Below are positions 16,654-25,089 of a stretch of DNA of 64,000 nt, piece by piece. The notes under the pieces were generated by a model. The model saw nothing but the letters and a program-made list of their open reading frames with translations. It was not told where the DNA came from and did no database searches. Numbering within the stretch: position 1 is the first letter of the stretch; the number at the start of each line of letters is the position of its first letter. The DNA is from CBDCYS01 sp965226245 (GTDB lineage: Bacteria; Acidobacteriota; Terriglobia; Bryobacterales; UBA6623), in NCBI GenBank assembly GCA_965226245.1, contig CBDDCL010000015.1, forward strand, positions 372,001-436,000, read 5' to 3'. The position numbers and the translations under genes are program-made.

Positions 16654-18012
16654 ATGCCGTCCGGAAGCGAAAAAATCGACAAAGGGCTCGACAGCCTCAG
16701 GATCGACCGCTCCGAGCAGCGGGCCGGGAAGGGGTCGCCTGCCTGGGCGAAGTGGTGGATTCTTGGCGGCATCGCGCTGTTCCTCGTGTTCGGAATCTGG
16801 CGCTTCGGCTTTGCCGAGGCTCGCGCCGTCGAGGTGGAAACGCTTCGTGTTACTCCCCGGACCAGCGGAGACTCGGGCGAGGCCGTCGTCCTGGAAGCAG
16901 CCGGATACGTGGTCGCCCATCACAGGATCGAGCTCACCCCGAAGGTCGTCGGCCAGGTGGCCTGGATCGGCGTCGAGAAGGGCGACCCGGTCAAGAAAGA
17001 TCAGGTGATCGTCCGCCTCGAAGACGCGGAGTATCAGGCCCGCGTCACGCAGACCGTGGGCAACCTGGCGGCCTTGAAGGCGCGGCTGGCCGAATTGCAA
17101 GCAGGCTCGCGGCCCGAGGAGATTGCTCTGGCGAAAGCCAACCTTGATGAAGCCAAAGCGGATCTCGAAAACTCCCGCGTCAACCTCGAGCGGGTGCAAA
17201 GCCTGACTGACGCCGGCGTCTTTCCCAAGCAGCAGTTGGATGACGCGCGGGCGCGGTTCGAATCCCAAAAGGCAAGAGTTGAATCGCTTGACAGGGCGTT
17301 TGAACTGGTCCGCATTGGTCCCCGGCAGGAAGTCATTGACGCTGTCCAGGGCCAGGTCACACAGGCCGAAGGAGAGCTGGCCTATACGCGTACGCGGCTC
17401 GAAGCCACTCTCATCCGTGCCCCAATTGAGGGCACGATTCTGGAGCGCAATGTCGAAGTCGGCGAATTCGTCACCACCAGCTTCGTGGGCGAGCGCGGCG
17501 CCAAAGGCTACGTCGTTTCTCTGGCGGACTTGAACGACATTCAAGTCGAGCTCGACATCAGCCAGGACGATTTCGCCAAGCTCGGCCCGAATCAACGGGG
17601 CACGGTCTGGACCGACGCTTTCCCGGACCGCAAATACAAGGGTAAGATCGTCGAGATTTCTCCGGAGGCGGACCGTCAGAAAGCAACGGTTCAAGTCAAG
17701 GTGCAAATCCTCGAACCGGATGACTACCTGCGGCCCGAGATGAACGCCAACGTCGCGTTTTTGGCGGAAAAGAAGCCCGCTGGAGCAACTCCCGCAAAGC
17801 CGACGATCGTGATTCCCGCCTCGGCTTTGCGAGATGGGAACGCCGTGTTCGTGCTGCAGGGTGGGCGGGCACTAAGACGCCCTGTTTCCGTTGGGTCCGC
17901 AAGCAGCCGCGGAGTCGAAGTGACGGACGGGCTGGTGGGCGGCGAAGATCTGATTGTGAACCCGTCACCGCAGCTCGAAGACGGCGACTCGGTGAGGCCG
18001 AAATCAAGATGA
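16654..18012 (+). CDS. Periplasmic adaptor (HlyD/MacA-like) of the ABC exporter
   Basis: A 452-residue membrane-fusion protein: one N-terminal helix (about 34-50), a lipoyl-like half (VEKGDPVKKDQVIVRLEDAEYQA), a long alpha-hairpin (about 130-240), the second lipoyl half (IRAPIEGTILERNVEVGEFV) and a beta-barrel/proximal domain. Such adaptors link an inner-membrane transporter to an outer-membrane channel; no TolC-like gene is adjacent. The stop overlaps the next ATG (ATGA at 18009-18012). Confidence 0.9.
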   Translation: MPSGSEKIDKGLDSLRIDRSEQRAGKGSPAWAKWWILGGIALFLVFGIWRFGFAEARAVEVETLRVTPRTSGDSGEAVVLEAAGYVVAHHRIELTPKVVGQVAWIGVEKGDPVKKDQVIVRLEDAEYQARVTQTVGNLAALKARLAELQAGSRPEEIALAKANLDEAKADLENSRVNLERVQSLTDAGVFPKQQLDDARARFESQKARVESLDRAFELVRIGPRQEVIDAVQGQVTQAEGELAYTRTRLEATLIRAPIEGTILERNVEVGEFVTTSFVGERGAKGYVVSLADLNDIQVELDISQDDFAKLGPNQRGTVWTDAFPDRKYKGKIVEISPEADRQKATVQVKVQILEPDDYLRPEMNANVAFLAEKKPAGATPAKPTIVIPASALRDGNAVFVLQGGRALRRPVSVGSASSRGVEVTDGLVGGEDLIVNPSPQLEDGDSVRPKSR

Positions 18013-18710
18013 ACAATAACGTAGTCATTCAAGCCGAACAATTGAGGAAGGCCTATCGCCGTGAAGAGTACGAGGTCGTGGCGCTCAACAACGTCGATCT
18101 GGATATCCCGCAAGGCGATTTTTTAGCCTTGATGGGGCCGTCTGGGTCCGGCAAATCGACGCTGCTTCACCTGATCGCGGGAATCGACAAACCAACCGCC
18201 GGCAAAGTCACCGTGCTGGGCGAAGATTTAGGCCGCCTCAGCGACAAGCAGATGGCGCGCTGGCGCAGCGAGAACGTAGGCTACGTGTTCCAGACTTTCA
18301 ACCTGATCCCCGTGCTTACGGCTCTTGAGAACGTAGAGTTGCCGCTCCTGTTAACGAATCTCAATAAGACTGAGCGCCGCGAGCATGCCCGGACCGCGCT
18401 TGATATTGTCGGTCTGGCCGATCGTTTGGAGCACTACCCGCGGCAACTCTCCGGCGGTCAGGAGCAGCGCGTGGCGATCGCCCGCGCCATTGTCACCGAT
18501 GCGGCGATCATCCTCGCCGACGAGCCGACCGGCGACCTCGATGCCGCTTCCGCCAAGGATGTGCTGACAATTCTTTCCAGGTTGAATCAACAGCACGAGA
18601 AGACGGTCATCATGGTGACGCATGACCCCAACGCCGCGAAGTACGCCCGCCGCATTCTCTATCTTGAAAAAGGCGACTTACTCGATAAGGAACAGTTGCC
18701 GGAGGCCTAA
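18009..18710 (+). CDS. ABC transporter ATP-binding protein, LolD/MacB type
   Basis: A 233-residue ATPase with Walker A GPSGSGKST, Q-loop VFQTFNLIPVLTALENVELPLLL, signature LSGGQEQRVAIARAI, Walker B IILADEPTGDLD and switch His in MVTHDP. Length and Q-loop region are typical of the LolD/MacB group. It energises the two permeases encoded upstream and is translationally coupled to the adaptor gene. Confidence 0.93.
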   Translation: MNNNVVIQAEQLRKAYRREEYEVVALNNVDLDIPQGDFLALMGPSGSGKSTLLHLIAGIDKPTAGKVTVLGEDLGRLSDKQMARWRSENVGYVFQTFNLIPVLTALENVELPLLLTNLNKTERREHARTALDIVGLADRLEHYPRQLSGGQEQRVAIARAIVTDAAIILADEPTGDLDAASAKDVLTILSRLNQQHEKTVIMVTHDPNAAKYARRILYLEKGDLLDKEQLPEA

Positions 18711-18712
18711 TC

Positions 18713-20191
18713 GTGTCCTATGTTCTTGCGCTCGATGAAGGGACAACGAGTGCGCGAGCCATCCTATTCGACCGTAATGCCCGGGAAGTAGCCGTTCATT
18801 CGGTCCCGATTCAGTGTCACTATCCGCACGACGGCTGGGTCGAACAGGACGCCGAACAAATTTGGCAAGCGCAGCTTACCGCCGCGCGCTCAACGCTCGA
18901 GAAGGCCCAGGTTCCCGTCACCGAGATCGCCGCCATCGGCATCACCAACCAGCGTGAAACGACAATTGTTTGGGACCGCCACAGCGGCAAGGCCGTTGCG
19001 CCGGCGATCGTCTGGCAGTGCCGCCGCACCGCCGGCGCCTGCCGCAAGCTGGTGGAGGCGGGCCGCCCCGGCATTACCGCTAAAACCGGCCTGGTCGTCG
19101 ATGCCTATTTTTCGGGCAGCAAGATTGCGTGGATTCTCGATAACGTGCCGGACGCCCGCCGGCGGGCCGAAGCTGGCGACTTGATTTTCGGAACCGTCGA
19201 CTCCTGGCTGATCTACAAGCTCACGGGCGGCCGCAACCACTTAATCGATTTCACGAACGCGTCCCGCACGATGCTGCTCAACCTGGCAAGCGGTTTGTGG
19301 GACGACGAGCTGTTCGGCTTGCTGAATATCCCAGTCTCCATGCGGCCTCAAATTGTTCCGTCCAGCGGCGTGGCCGCTGCCACGGACCCTGTCCACTTCG
19401 GCGCCGAAATACCGATCGCCGGAATTGCGGGCGACCAGCAATCCGCTTTGTTCGGACAGGCTTGTTTCCGCAAGGGCCTGGCGAAGAACACTTACGGGAC
19501 CGGCTGCTTCACGCTGATGCACACCGGCAGCGCGCCGACCGCCTCACGGAATCGTTTGATCGGCACGATCGCTGCTTCTGAGTCCGCACACTTGCAGTTC
19601 GCGCTGGAAGGCAGCATTTTCGTTGCCGGGGCGGTGGTGCAGTGGCTGCGGGACTCGTTGGGAATGCTCGAAACCGCCGGGCATTCCGAAGAGCTGGCGA
19701 TGTCGGTGCCCGATACGGCGGGAGTTTACTTTGTGCCCGCGTTTGTCGGCCTGGGCGCCCCCCACTGGGATTCGGAGGCGCGCGGCATCATGAGCGGCCT
19801 GACGCGAGTCACTGGTGTCGCGCATATCGTTCGCGCCGCGCTCGAGTCCATCGCCTACCAAACTCGCGAGCTGGTGGAAGCGATGGAAGCCGATGCCGGC
19901 GCGCCTTTGAGTGAGTTGCGAGCCGACGGCGGAGCCGCCGCGAACGACTTCCTGATGCAGTTTCAGGCCGACATCCTCGGAAAGCCTGTGGTTCGCCCCG
20001 CCTATATTGAGACGACCGCCCTGGGGGCGGCATTCCTGGCAGGCCTTGCGACGGATGTTTGGAAGAGCACGGACGAGCTTGAATCCTTCTGGCGGGTCGA
20101 TCGGCGTTTCGAGCCGGGGCTGGACCCCGCGCGGCGCGAGGAACTGTTCGAGGGCTGGAAGCGTGCGGTGAAACGCGCCAAGCTGACGTAG
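18713..20191 (+). CDS. glpK: Glycerol kinase
   Basis: A 492-residue FGGY kinase. It begins VLALDEGTTSARAILFD (phosphate-binding loop) and has GITNQRETTIVWD, the glycerol-site stretch WVEQDAEQIW, the C-terminal ATPase loop GIAGDQQSALFGQ with TYGTGCFTLMHTG, and GLGAPHWDSEARG. It phosphorylates glycerol to glycerol-3-phosphate in the cytoplasm, the acceptor used by PlsY encoded upstream in the window. GTG start, only two bases after the ABC ATPase stop, so it is co-transcribed with the exporter genes; no glpF or glpD nearby. Confidence 0.95.
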   Translation: MSYVLALDEGTTSARAILFDRNAREVAVHSVPIQCHYPHDGWVEQDAEQIWQAQLTAARSTLEKAQVPVTEIAAIGITNQRETTIVWDRHSGKAVAPAIVWQCRRTAGACRKLVEAGRPGITAKTGLVVDAYFSGSKIAWILDNVPDARRRAEAGDLIFGTVDSWLIYKLTGGRNHLIDFTNASRTMLLNLASGLWDDELFGLLNIPVSMRPQIVPSSGVAAATDPVHFGAEIPIAGIAGDQQSALFGQACFRKGLAKNTYGTGCFTLMHTGSAPTASRNRLIGTIAASESAHLQFALEGSIFVAGAVVQWLRDSLGMLETAGHSEELAMSVPDTAGVYFVPAFVGLGAPHWDSEARGIMSGLTRVTGVAHIVRAALESIAYQTRELVEAMEADAGAPLSELRADGGAAANDFLMQFQADILGKPVVRPAYIETTALGAAFLAGLATDVWKSTDELESFWRVDRRFEPGLDPARREELFEGWKRAVKRAKLT

Positions 20192-20231
20192 GCTAGATGC
20201 CGATTGATGCTAACCGAGCACGGAGAAGACA

Positions 20232-20651
20232 ATGCCTGAAATGCCGATTCTACGACCGATCCCGATTCCGACTCGCGACGTTGGATACCTAAAGGCACTC
20301 TGGAACTGGATCACGAAAATACGAAAATGGGAGCTGATTGAACAATGGCAATTCGAACTGCCTGACAAGACCAGCGTTGTGATCCCCGCGGGCTTTAAGT
20401 TCGATGGTGTACTGGGAAGAGAAGGGCAGTCGGTCATGATCGAATCCGCCGAGGCCGGCTATTATCTCTCTGTCTTGTCGCTTCCGTCGTGTGGTGAGGC
20501 CGGCAACACAAAGCTGAAGGAACTCGCGAGCGCAGATGACAAATTGCTTAGGTTTTACTCTGCCCTTGCACTTGCTAATGCTCCAATCGACCGGTGCCTC
20601 GAGCTGCTGGAGTCGCTTGAGACCGACACGGACTTTGAAGTTAATTCCTAG
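20232..20651 (+). CDS. Small protein with DUF1353-like N-terminus
   Basis: A 139-residue protein. Residues about 25-60 (WELIEQWQFELPDKTSVVIPAGFKFDG) match the opening of DUF1353 proteins, found in phages and bacterial chromosomes, but the family continuation (SIPR..., HD motif) is absent. The rest, with LLRFYSALALANAPIDRCLELLESLE, is a helical tail I do not recognise. It may be a chimera or a decayed member. It follows glpK by 40 bp. Confidence 0.55.
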   Translation: MPEMPILRPIPIPTRDVGYLKALWNWITKIRKWELIEQWQFELPDKTSVVIPAGFKFDGVLGREGQSVMIESAEAGYYLSVLSLPSCGEAGNTKLKELASADDKLLRFYSALALANAPIDRCLELLESLETDTDFEVNS

Positions 20652-20666
20652 GGCTGACGCCCTAGG
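20647..20666. terminator. Perfect hairpin covering the stop codon
   Basis: CCTAGGGC-TGAC-GCCCTAGG includes the stop codon of the preceding gene. There is no T-run directly after it, so it is a possible rather than a classical terminator. The following 80 bases hold an imperfect 30-bp direct repeat containing GCTGGCGCGGCT. Confidence 0.5.
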
Positions 20667-20746
20667 CTAATCTTGTTTCGGCGCTGGCGCGGCTCTGTCT
20701 TTTTCTTCTTTCGCTGCTGGCGCGGCTGTTTCTTTGTCGTTCTTTC

Positions 20747-21685
20747 TCAGGCGCCGATCTCGGCGCGAAAACCCTCGCGCCAGCTTGGCCGTTCAGGCTT
20801 CCAGCCGAGCACATCCTTGATCTTCTGGTTGGACGCCCCGCGTTGCCCTGTCATCATGTAAGCGCCGTAAGGACCTCCACCCAGCCGCCCCATGAATTCC
20901 GGAACCCGGAACGGCCGCTTCGCCTTGAGCAGTCCGGCGTAGTAAGGAAGCCAATCGGCGACGGCGGCCGGTTCGTCGTCGACTACGTTGTAGATGCCTG
21001 GCTCGCCGGCCTCGACGAACATGGCCGTTGCGGCTGCCGCGTCACGAACGTGAATGAAAGAAAACTGGCCCTTGCCTTCGCCAACAATGGGCACGCGCCG
21101 CCAGCGGACATCTTTGGCGAAACTTCCGTCCCCGGCATAGAAGGTTCCGGGACCGTAAAAGGACCCATATCGCAGCACGACACCCTCGATGCGGGGCGAG
21201 CCAAGAATGGCATGCTCGTGAACATGGATGGCATCGACGAGCTCGGAAGCGCCCGGGATCAGGCGAAACAGACCCTCGTCCTCGCTCGCCGGAGACCTGC
21301 CATTTGGGTTGTAGAAAAAGGAAACGCTCTGCGCGATGACCCGGCGCAGTTTGGCTGCCCGCGCGGCTTCCATCAGGACCAGCGTCCCTTCCGTCCGCAG
21401 GCGGTTCGTTACGGCCAGCTCTTCGACTACCCGGCGCGGGTTGATCCGCTTGGGAATACTCGTAAGCTGGTGGATGAGCACTTCCGGCCGCGCTTCAATA
21501 AGTGTCCGCCTCAGTTTCTCCCGATCGAAAACATCACAAACCACGGGGTGAGCATGCTTGGAGCTAATCCATCCCGCTCCTTTGGGCGTGCGAGTCATCG
21601 CCGTTACATCGTGCCCTGCTTGGACGAGCAGAGGCAGCAACTGGCGGCCAATGGCGCCTGTCGCTCCGGCGAGAAAGACTCTCAT
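20747..21685 (-). CDS. NAD-dependent epimerase/dehydratase (extended SDR), atypical active site
   Basis: A 312-residue protein starting MRVFLAGATGAIGRQLLPLLVQAGHDV, a Rossmann start with GATGAIG. The internal ATG at 21685 is chosen because the longer frame adds 27 non-homologous residues. GVVLRYGSFYGPGTFYAGDG and FSFIHVRDAAAATAMF are typical of epimerase-like SDRs, but where YxxxK is expected the sequence reads VDAIHVHEHAILG, so the catalytic Tyr/Lys pair appears lost and the enzyme may bind rather than convert its nucleotide-sugar-like ligand. Confidence 0.82.
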   Translation of the reverse strand: MRVFLAGATGAIGRQLLPLLVQAGHDVTAMTRTPKGAGWISSKHAHPVVCDVFDREKLRRTLIEARPEVLIHQLTSIPKRINPRRVVEELAVTNRLRTEGTLVLMEAARAAKLRRVIAQSVSFFYNPNGRSPASEDEGLFRLIPGASELVDAIHVHEHAILGSPRIEGVVLRYGSFYGPGTFYAGDGSFAKDVRWRRVPIVGEGKGQFSFIHVRDAAAATAMFVEAGEPGIYNVVDDEPAAVADWLPYYAGLLKAKRPFRVPEFMGRLGGGPYGAYMMTGQRGASNQKIKDVLGWKPERPSWREGFRAEIGA

Positions 21686-21827
21686 ATTAGAAAATACGCG
21701 GCACGGCGGCCTGAGGTTGCGAGATTGCCGCTGCCGCGTCCACGTTGTTTGGATCGACAGACTCATGCGTTAACTTCGGCGGAGAATGCGCTGTTACGAT
21801 AGATTGAGGCTGGAAGGTCGTCCTTGG

Positions 21828-21940
21828 ACCAGCCGCAACCAAAAAAGAGGCTGCGGGGTGGACGGGGATGCGACCGCGATGAAGCGCGGACTTCCGTCCG
21901 CGCCTCTGTCCGGCCGTCTGATAATTTCCGCCACAATCGG
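21828..21940 (+). repeat. Long copy of dispersed hairpin repeat
   Basis: Starts near CCAGCCGCAACCAA and ends with hairpin GCGCGGAC-TTCC-GTCCGCGC (21885-) followed by CTCTGTCCGGCCGTCTGA and CCGCCACAATCGG. The same order occurs at 54521-54662. It ends about 30 bp before the sialidase ATG. Confidence 0.7.
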
Positions 21941-21970
21941 TTGCGGCTGGTGCGGGTTAGGAGTCACTTG

Positions 21971-23110
21971 ATGCGAAAGTTCATTGCCATCGCGGCAATC
22001 ATTGCGGGCTGGGGAAGCGGCGCTCTTGCTCAGCATCACGGCGCCAAGACCGTCAAGAACGTTGTCGTTTATCAACAGGAGGGCCGTTTTGGCGGCTGGC
22101 CGGCCAACCACGGCATGTGGGCTTGGGACAACGAGATCGTGGCCGGTTTCGAAGCGGGCCACTACAAGCACAGCGAGCGAAGCCATGCCATCGATTACTC
22201 GCGGCCCGCCGAGCACTTGCTCGCTCGCAGCCTCGACGGCGGCGAGACCTGGAAGCTCGAAAAGCCGAAGAGTCTGCTGCCTCCGCCGGGAACCAAGATG
22301 GCCAATGTCCCGACTGAGAGCGGCGGGAAGCCGGCGCTGGACTGCCCCGGTGGAATCGACTTTACGCATCCCGGCTTCGCCATGACGATCCGCATGGCTA
22401 GTCATCAAAACGGACCTTCGCGTTTCTACTACTCCCATGACCGAGGCAAGAGCTGGTCGGGGCCCTTTAAGTTCCCAGGCTTCGGGCAGGCGGGAATCGC
22501 CGCGCGCACGGATTATCTGGTCAACGGCAAGCATGACCTGACGGCTTTCGTGACGGCGTCGAAGCCGAACGCGCGCGAAGGCCGGCCGATTTGCGTCCGC
22601 ACCCGCGACGGGGGCAAAACCTGGAGCTTGCTTGCCTTCATTGGCCCGGAACCACCAGGGAAAGACTACGCCATCATGCCGTCGTCGGTGCGTTTGTCGG
22701 AAGACAGCATTCTGACCGTGTTCCGGCGCCGTCATTGGATCGAGGCTTATCGTTCGGACGACGGAGGCCGCTGGTGGACGTTCAAAAACATCCCCGTGCC
22801 GGATACTGGGCGCGGGAATCCTCCTAGCCTGGTCAAACTCAAGGATGGGCGGCTCGCAATCACCTACGGCTACCGCGACGAGCCTTACGGCATCCGGGCC
22901 AAGCTGAGTAGCGACAACGGCGAGACTTGGAGCGACGAGATCATTCTCCGCCAAGACGGCGGCAATTGGGACCTCGGCTATCCCCGCACGGCGCAACGGG
23001 CCGATGGCAAAATGGTGACCGTCTACTACTTCAACGACGACGCCGGCTCGGAACGCTACATCGCGGCTACGATCTGGGACCCGGGTAAAGGCCGGGGGCT
23101 TGCCCAATAG
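21971..23110 (+). CDS. Secreted sialidase-like (BNR/Asp-box) protein
   Basis: A 379-residue protein with signal peptide (about 1-20, MRKFIAIAAIIAGWGSGALA). Asp-box motifs S/TxDxGxxW recur: SLDGGETW, SHDRGKSW, TRDGGKTW, SDDGGRWW, SSDNGETW, indicating a six-bladed BNR propeller of the exo-alpha-sialidase superfamily. It may cleave or bind glycans in the periplasm or outside the cell; catalytic residues of true sialidases cannot be assigned with confidence. ATG 21971 is chosen because the upstream frame runs through a dispersed repeat. Confidence 0.87.
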   Translation: MRKFIAIAAIIAGWGSGALAQHHGAKTVKNVVVYQQEGRFGGWPANHGMWAWDNEIVAGFEAGHYKHSERSHAIDYSRPAEHLLARSLDGGETWKLEKPKSLLPPPGTKMANVPTESGGKPALDCPGGIDFTHPGFAMTIRMASHQNGPSRFYYSHDRGKSWSGPFKFPGFGQAGIAARTDYLVNGKHDLTAFVTASKPNAREGRPICVRTRDGGKTWSLLAFIGPEPPGKDYAIMPSSVRLSEDSILTVFRRRHWIEAYRSDDGGRWWTFKNIPVPDTGRGNPPSLVKLKDGRLAITYGYRDEPYGIRAKLSSDNGETWSDEIILRQDGGNWDLGYPRTAQRADGKMVTVYYFNDDAGSERYIAATIWDPGKGRGLAQ

Positions 23111-23322
23111 CCTTACCTAGAGGTAACCAGACTACACCATCAATCGCTTGGTTTCCGACAATCCCCATTTCGCGGAGCGGGCTCTGCCTCCGCCAAGTCA
23201 GGTTGGGCGAAGTAGGTGGAATCTAAGAGGACCTCCACTTCCTACCCTTGTACAAACGTTGCCGCGCGAACGAGGCACGCCTATCCTATGAGTTCGAGGT
23301 TGGTCAGAATGGAGGCACTCGG

Positions 23323-24711
23323 ATGATGCGTCTTGCGCTATGGACTCTGGCCGTTTTAGCCAGCGTGCCGTGTCACGCTGAAGAGTGGTCACGGTTTCGC
23401 GGGCCCAACGGCTCCGGCCTCGCCAGTGACTCAGGGTACCCGATAGAGTTCGACAAGACGAAGAACCTCGTTTGGCGGACTCCCGTACGCAAGGGCAAGT
23501 CCTCGCCGGTCCTGAGCGAGCGACACGTCTTTCTCACCGCATACGAGGAAGGCAAGCTCTATACGCAGTGCTTCGACCGCTCGACGGGCGAGTTGTTATG
23601 GGAGCGCTTTGAGCCGCGGACGCGCAGCGAGATTGCGCACAGGTTCAACGATCCGGCCGCGAACTCGCCCGTTACCGACGGAGAGAATGTCTATGTCTTT
23701 TTCCGCGATTTCGGCCTGGTTGCTTACGGCCCAGAGGGAGGGGTTCGATGGCGCGTGCCGCTCGGCCCTTTTACGAACTCCATGGGCAACGCTGCTTCTC
23801 TGATCCTCTCTGGCGAATCGGTCATTCTGCTTGCCGATCAGCAGGAGGATGCCCACATCGCCTCGTATCGAAGCAGCAACGGCGAGCTGAATTGGAAGCA
23901 GAGCCGTGGCGGGCTGCGGGGCTGGTCTACGCCGGTCTTGTACCAGCCCCATGGCAGGGAGTTGCAGATCGTTACGGCCACGTCGTCGCAGCTAAACGCG
24001 CATTCGGCCGCTACGGGCGACTCCCTGTGGGTGTTCACCGGCACGAGTCCGGTGGTGGCCCCCAGTCCCTTGGTGGCCGGCGACACGGTATACAGCTTCG
24101 GCTATGGCTTCCCGGTGGCCCCGCCTTTTGCACCTCGGCTGTCGAAGTTCGACAAAGACGAGGACGGCCAAATATCGCCCGAGGAGTACGGAGACAACGC
24201 ACAGATAGGCGTGATAGGCAGGTACTACGGCGAAGCGAACGAATACATCACCCAGGCGGCCTGGGACAAATTCTTTCGCGCGATCGACAAGCCGTCAGCT
24301 CTCGTTGCGATGCGTATGAACCCAGAGACCATGGAGCCTCGCGAGCTATGGCGCTACGAGAGGAACTTCGTGGGAGTGGTGACTTCGCCGATTCTGGTGG
24401 ATGGCATTCTGTACCTCGTTAAGAACGGCGGCATTCTCACCTCCTTCGACGCCGAGACCGGCGAGGTGATCAAGGCGGGTCGTGTGAATGGGGCCATAGA
24501 TCCCTATTCGGCTTCTCCCGTATCGGCCGAGGGCCGCATCTATTTCGCCACCGAGGCGGGCAACGTAGCCGTCGTCGCAGCCGGCAGGGACTGGTCGGTT
24601 GAGGCGGTCAACTTGCTAGGCGAGCCGATATACGCGACGCCGGCGCTTTCGCGGGGGCGTATCTACGTACGTACTGAAGCGGCTCTGTACAGCTTTGGAG
24701 CCCTGCAGTAG
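23323..24711 (+). CDS. Secreted PQQ-like beta-propeller protein with EF-hand
   Basis: A 462-residue protein: signal peptide (MMRLALWTLAVLASVPCHA), then WSRFRGPNGSGLA, the usual start of PQQ-like/BamB-type propellers, and repeated blades such as LYTQCFDRSTGELLWE and DGILYLVKNGGILTSFDAETG. Near residue 270 an EF-hand loop, DKDEDGQISPEEY, is inserted between blades, implying calcium binding. GGAGG sits seven bases before ATG 23323. It lacks the features of a true PQQ dehydrogenase and is probably an extracytoplasmic scaffold. Confidence 0.85.
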   Translation: MMRLALWTLAVLASVPCHAEEWSRFRGPNGSGLASDSGYPIEFDKTKNLVWRTPVRKGKSSPVLSERHVFLTAYEEGKLYTQCFDRSTGELLWERFEPRTRSEIAHRFNDPAANSPVTDGENVYVFFRDFGLVAYGPEGGVRWRVPLGPFTNSMGNAASLILSGESVILLADQQEDAHIASYRSSNGELNWKQSRGGLRGWSTPVLYQPHGRELQIVTATSSQLNAHSAATGDSLWVFTGTSPVVAPSPLVAGDTVYSFGYGFPVAPPFAPRLSKFDKDEDGQISPEEYGDNAQIGVIGRYYGEANEYITQAAWDKFFRAIDKPSALVAMRMNPETMEPRELWRYERNFVGVVTSPILVDGILYLVKNGGILTSFDAETGEVIKAGRVNGAIDPYSASPVSAEGRIYFATEAGNVAVVAAGRDWSVEAVNLLGEPIYATPALSRGRIYVRTEAALYSFGALQ

Positions 24712-24839
24712 ATGGGGTTGCCCCAGCGCCTCATCGATTTTTGCGAGGTGATAGGCTGTGTGATGCGCGGAAACCGAATGCATCTCGCGAACTCCGGTTG
24801 CATCTCGTCCGGCTAGGGTGCGGCCATCGGACGGACCCT

Positions 24840-25083
24840 GCTTTCGCGATCGTGAATTCAGGCAACCAGGCCCCTTTGTCTTGGCCCTTCGTCGTCTGAA
24901 ACGATATTTCAGGAGATGTCGCCGCTGCGCGGCGAAGGACCGGCAGACCAGGTGGGGAGCCAGAAACTTGAGCGCGACGGTACGGCCGAGCTTTTTGTCG
25001 ATCGCTTTGTAGACCCTGCCCATGCCGCCTTCCCCGAGCTTTTCGAGGATTTCGTAATGAGAGATGGTTTGGCCGGTCATCAC
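24840..25083 (-). pseudogene. Truncated Ser/Thr kinase, partial duplicate of the upstream gene
   Basis: The first 46 residues (TGQTISHYEILEKLGEGGMG then VYKAIDKKLGRTVALKFLAP) nearly repeat the start of the intact kinase at 25090-27321; homology ends at HLV and the frame then runs into unrelated basic sequence. Only the glycine-rich loop and catalytic Lys remain. It lies directly downstream of the intact copy, consistent with a broken tandem duplication of about 130 bp. Confidence 0.75.
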
Positions 25084-25089
25084 GTAGTG

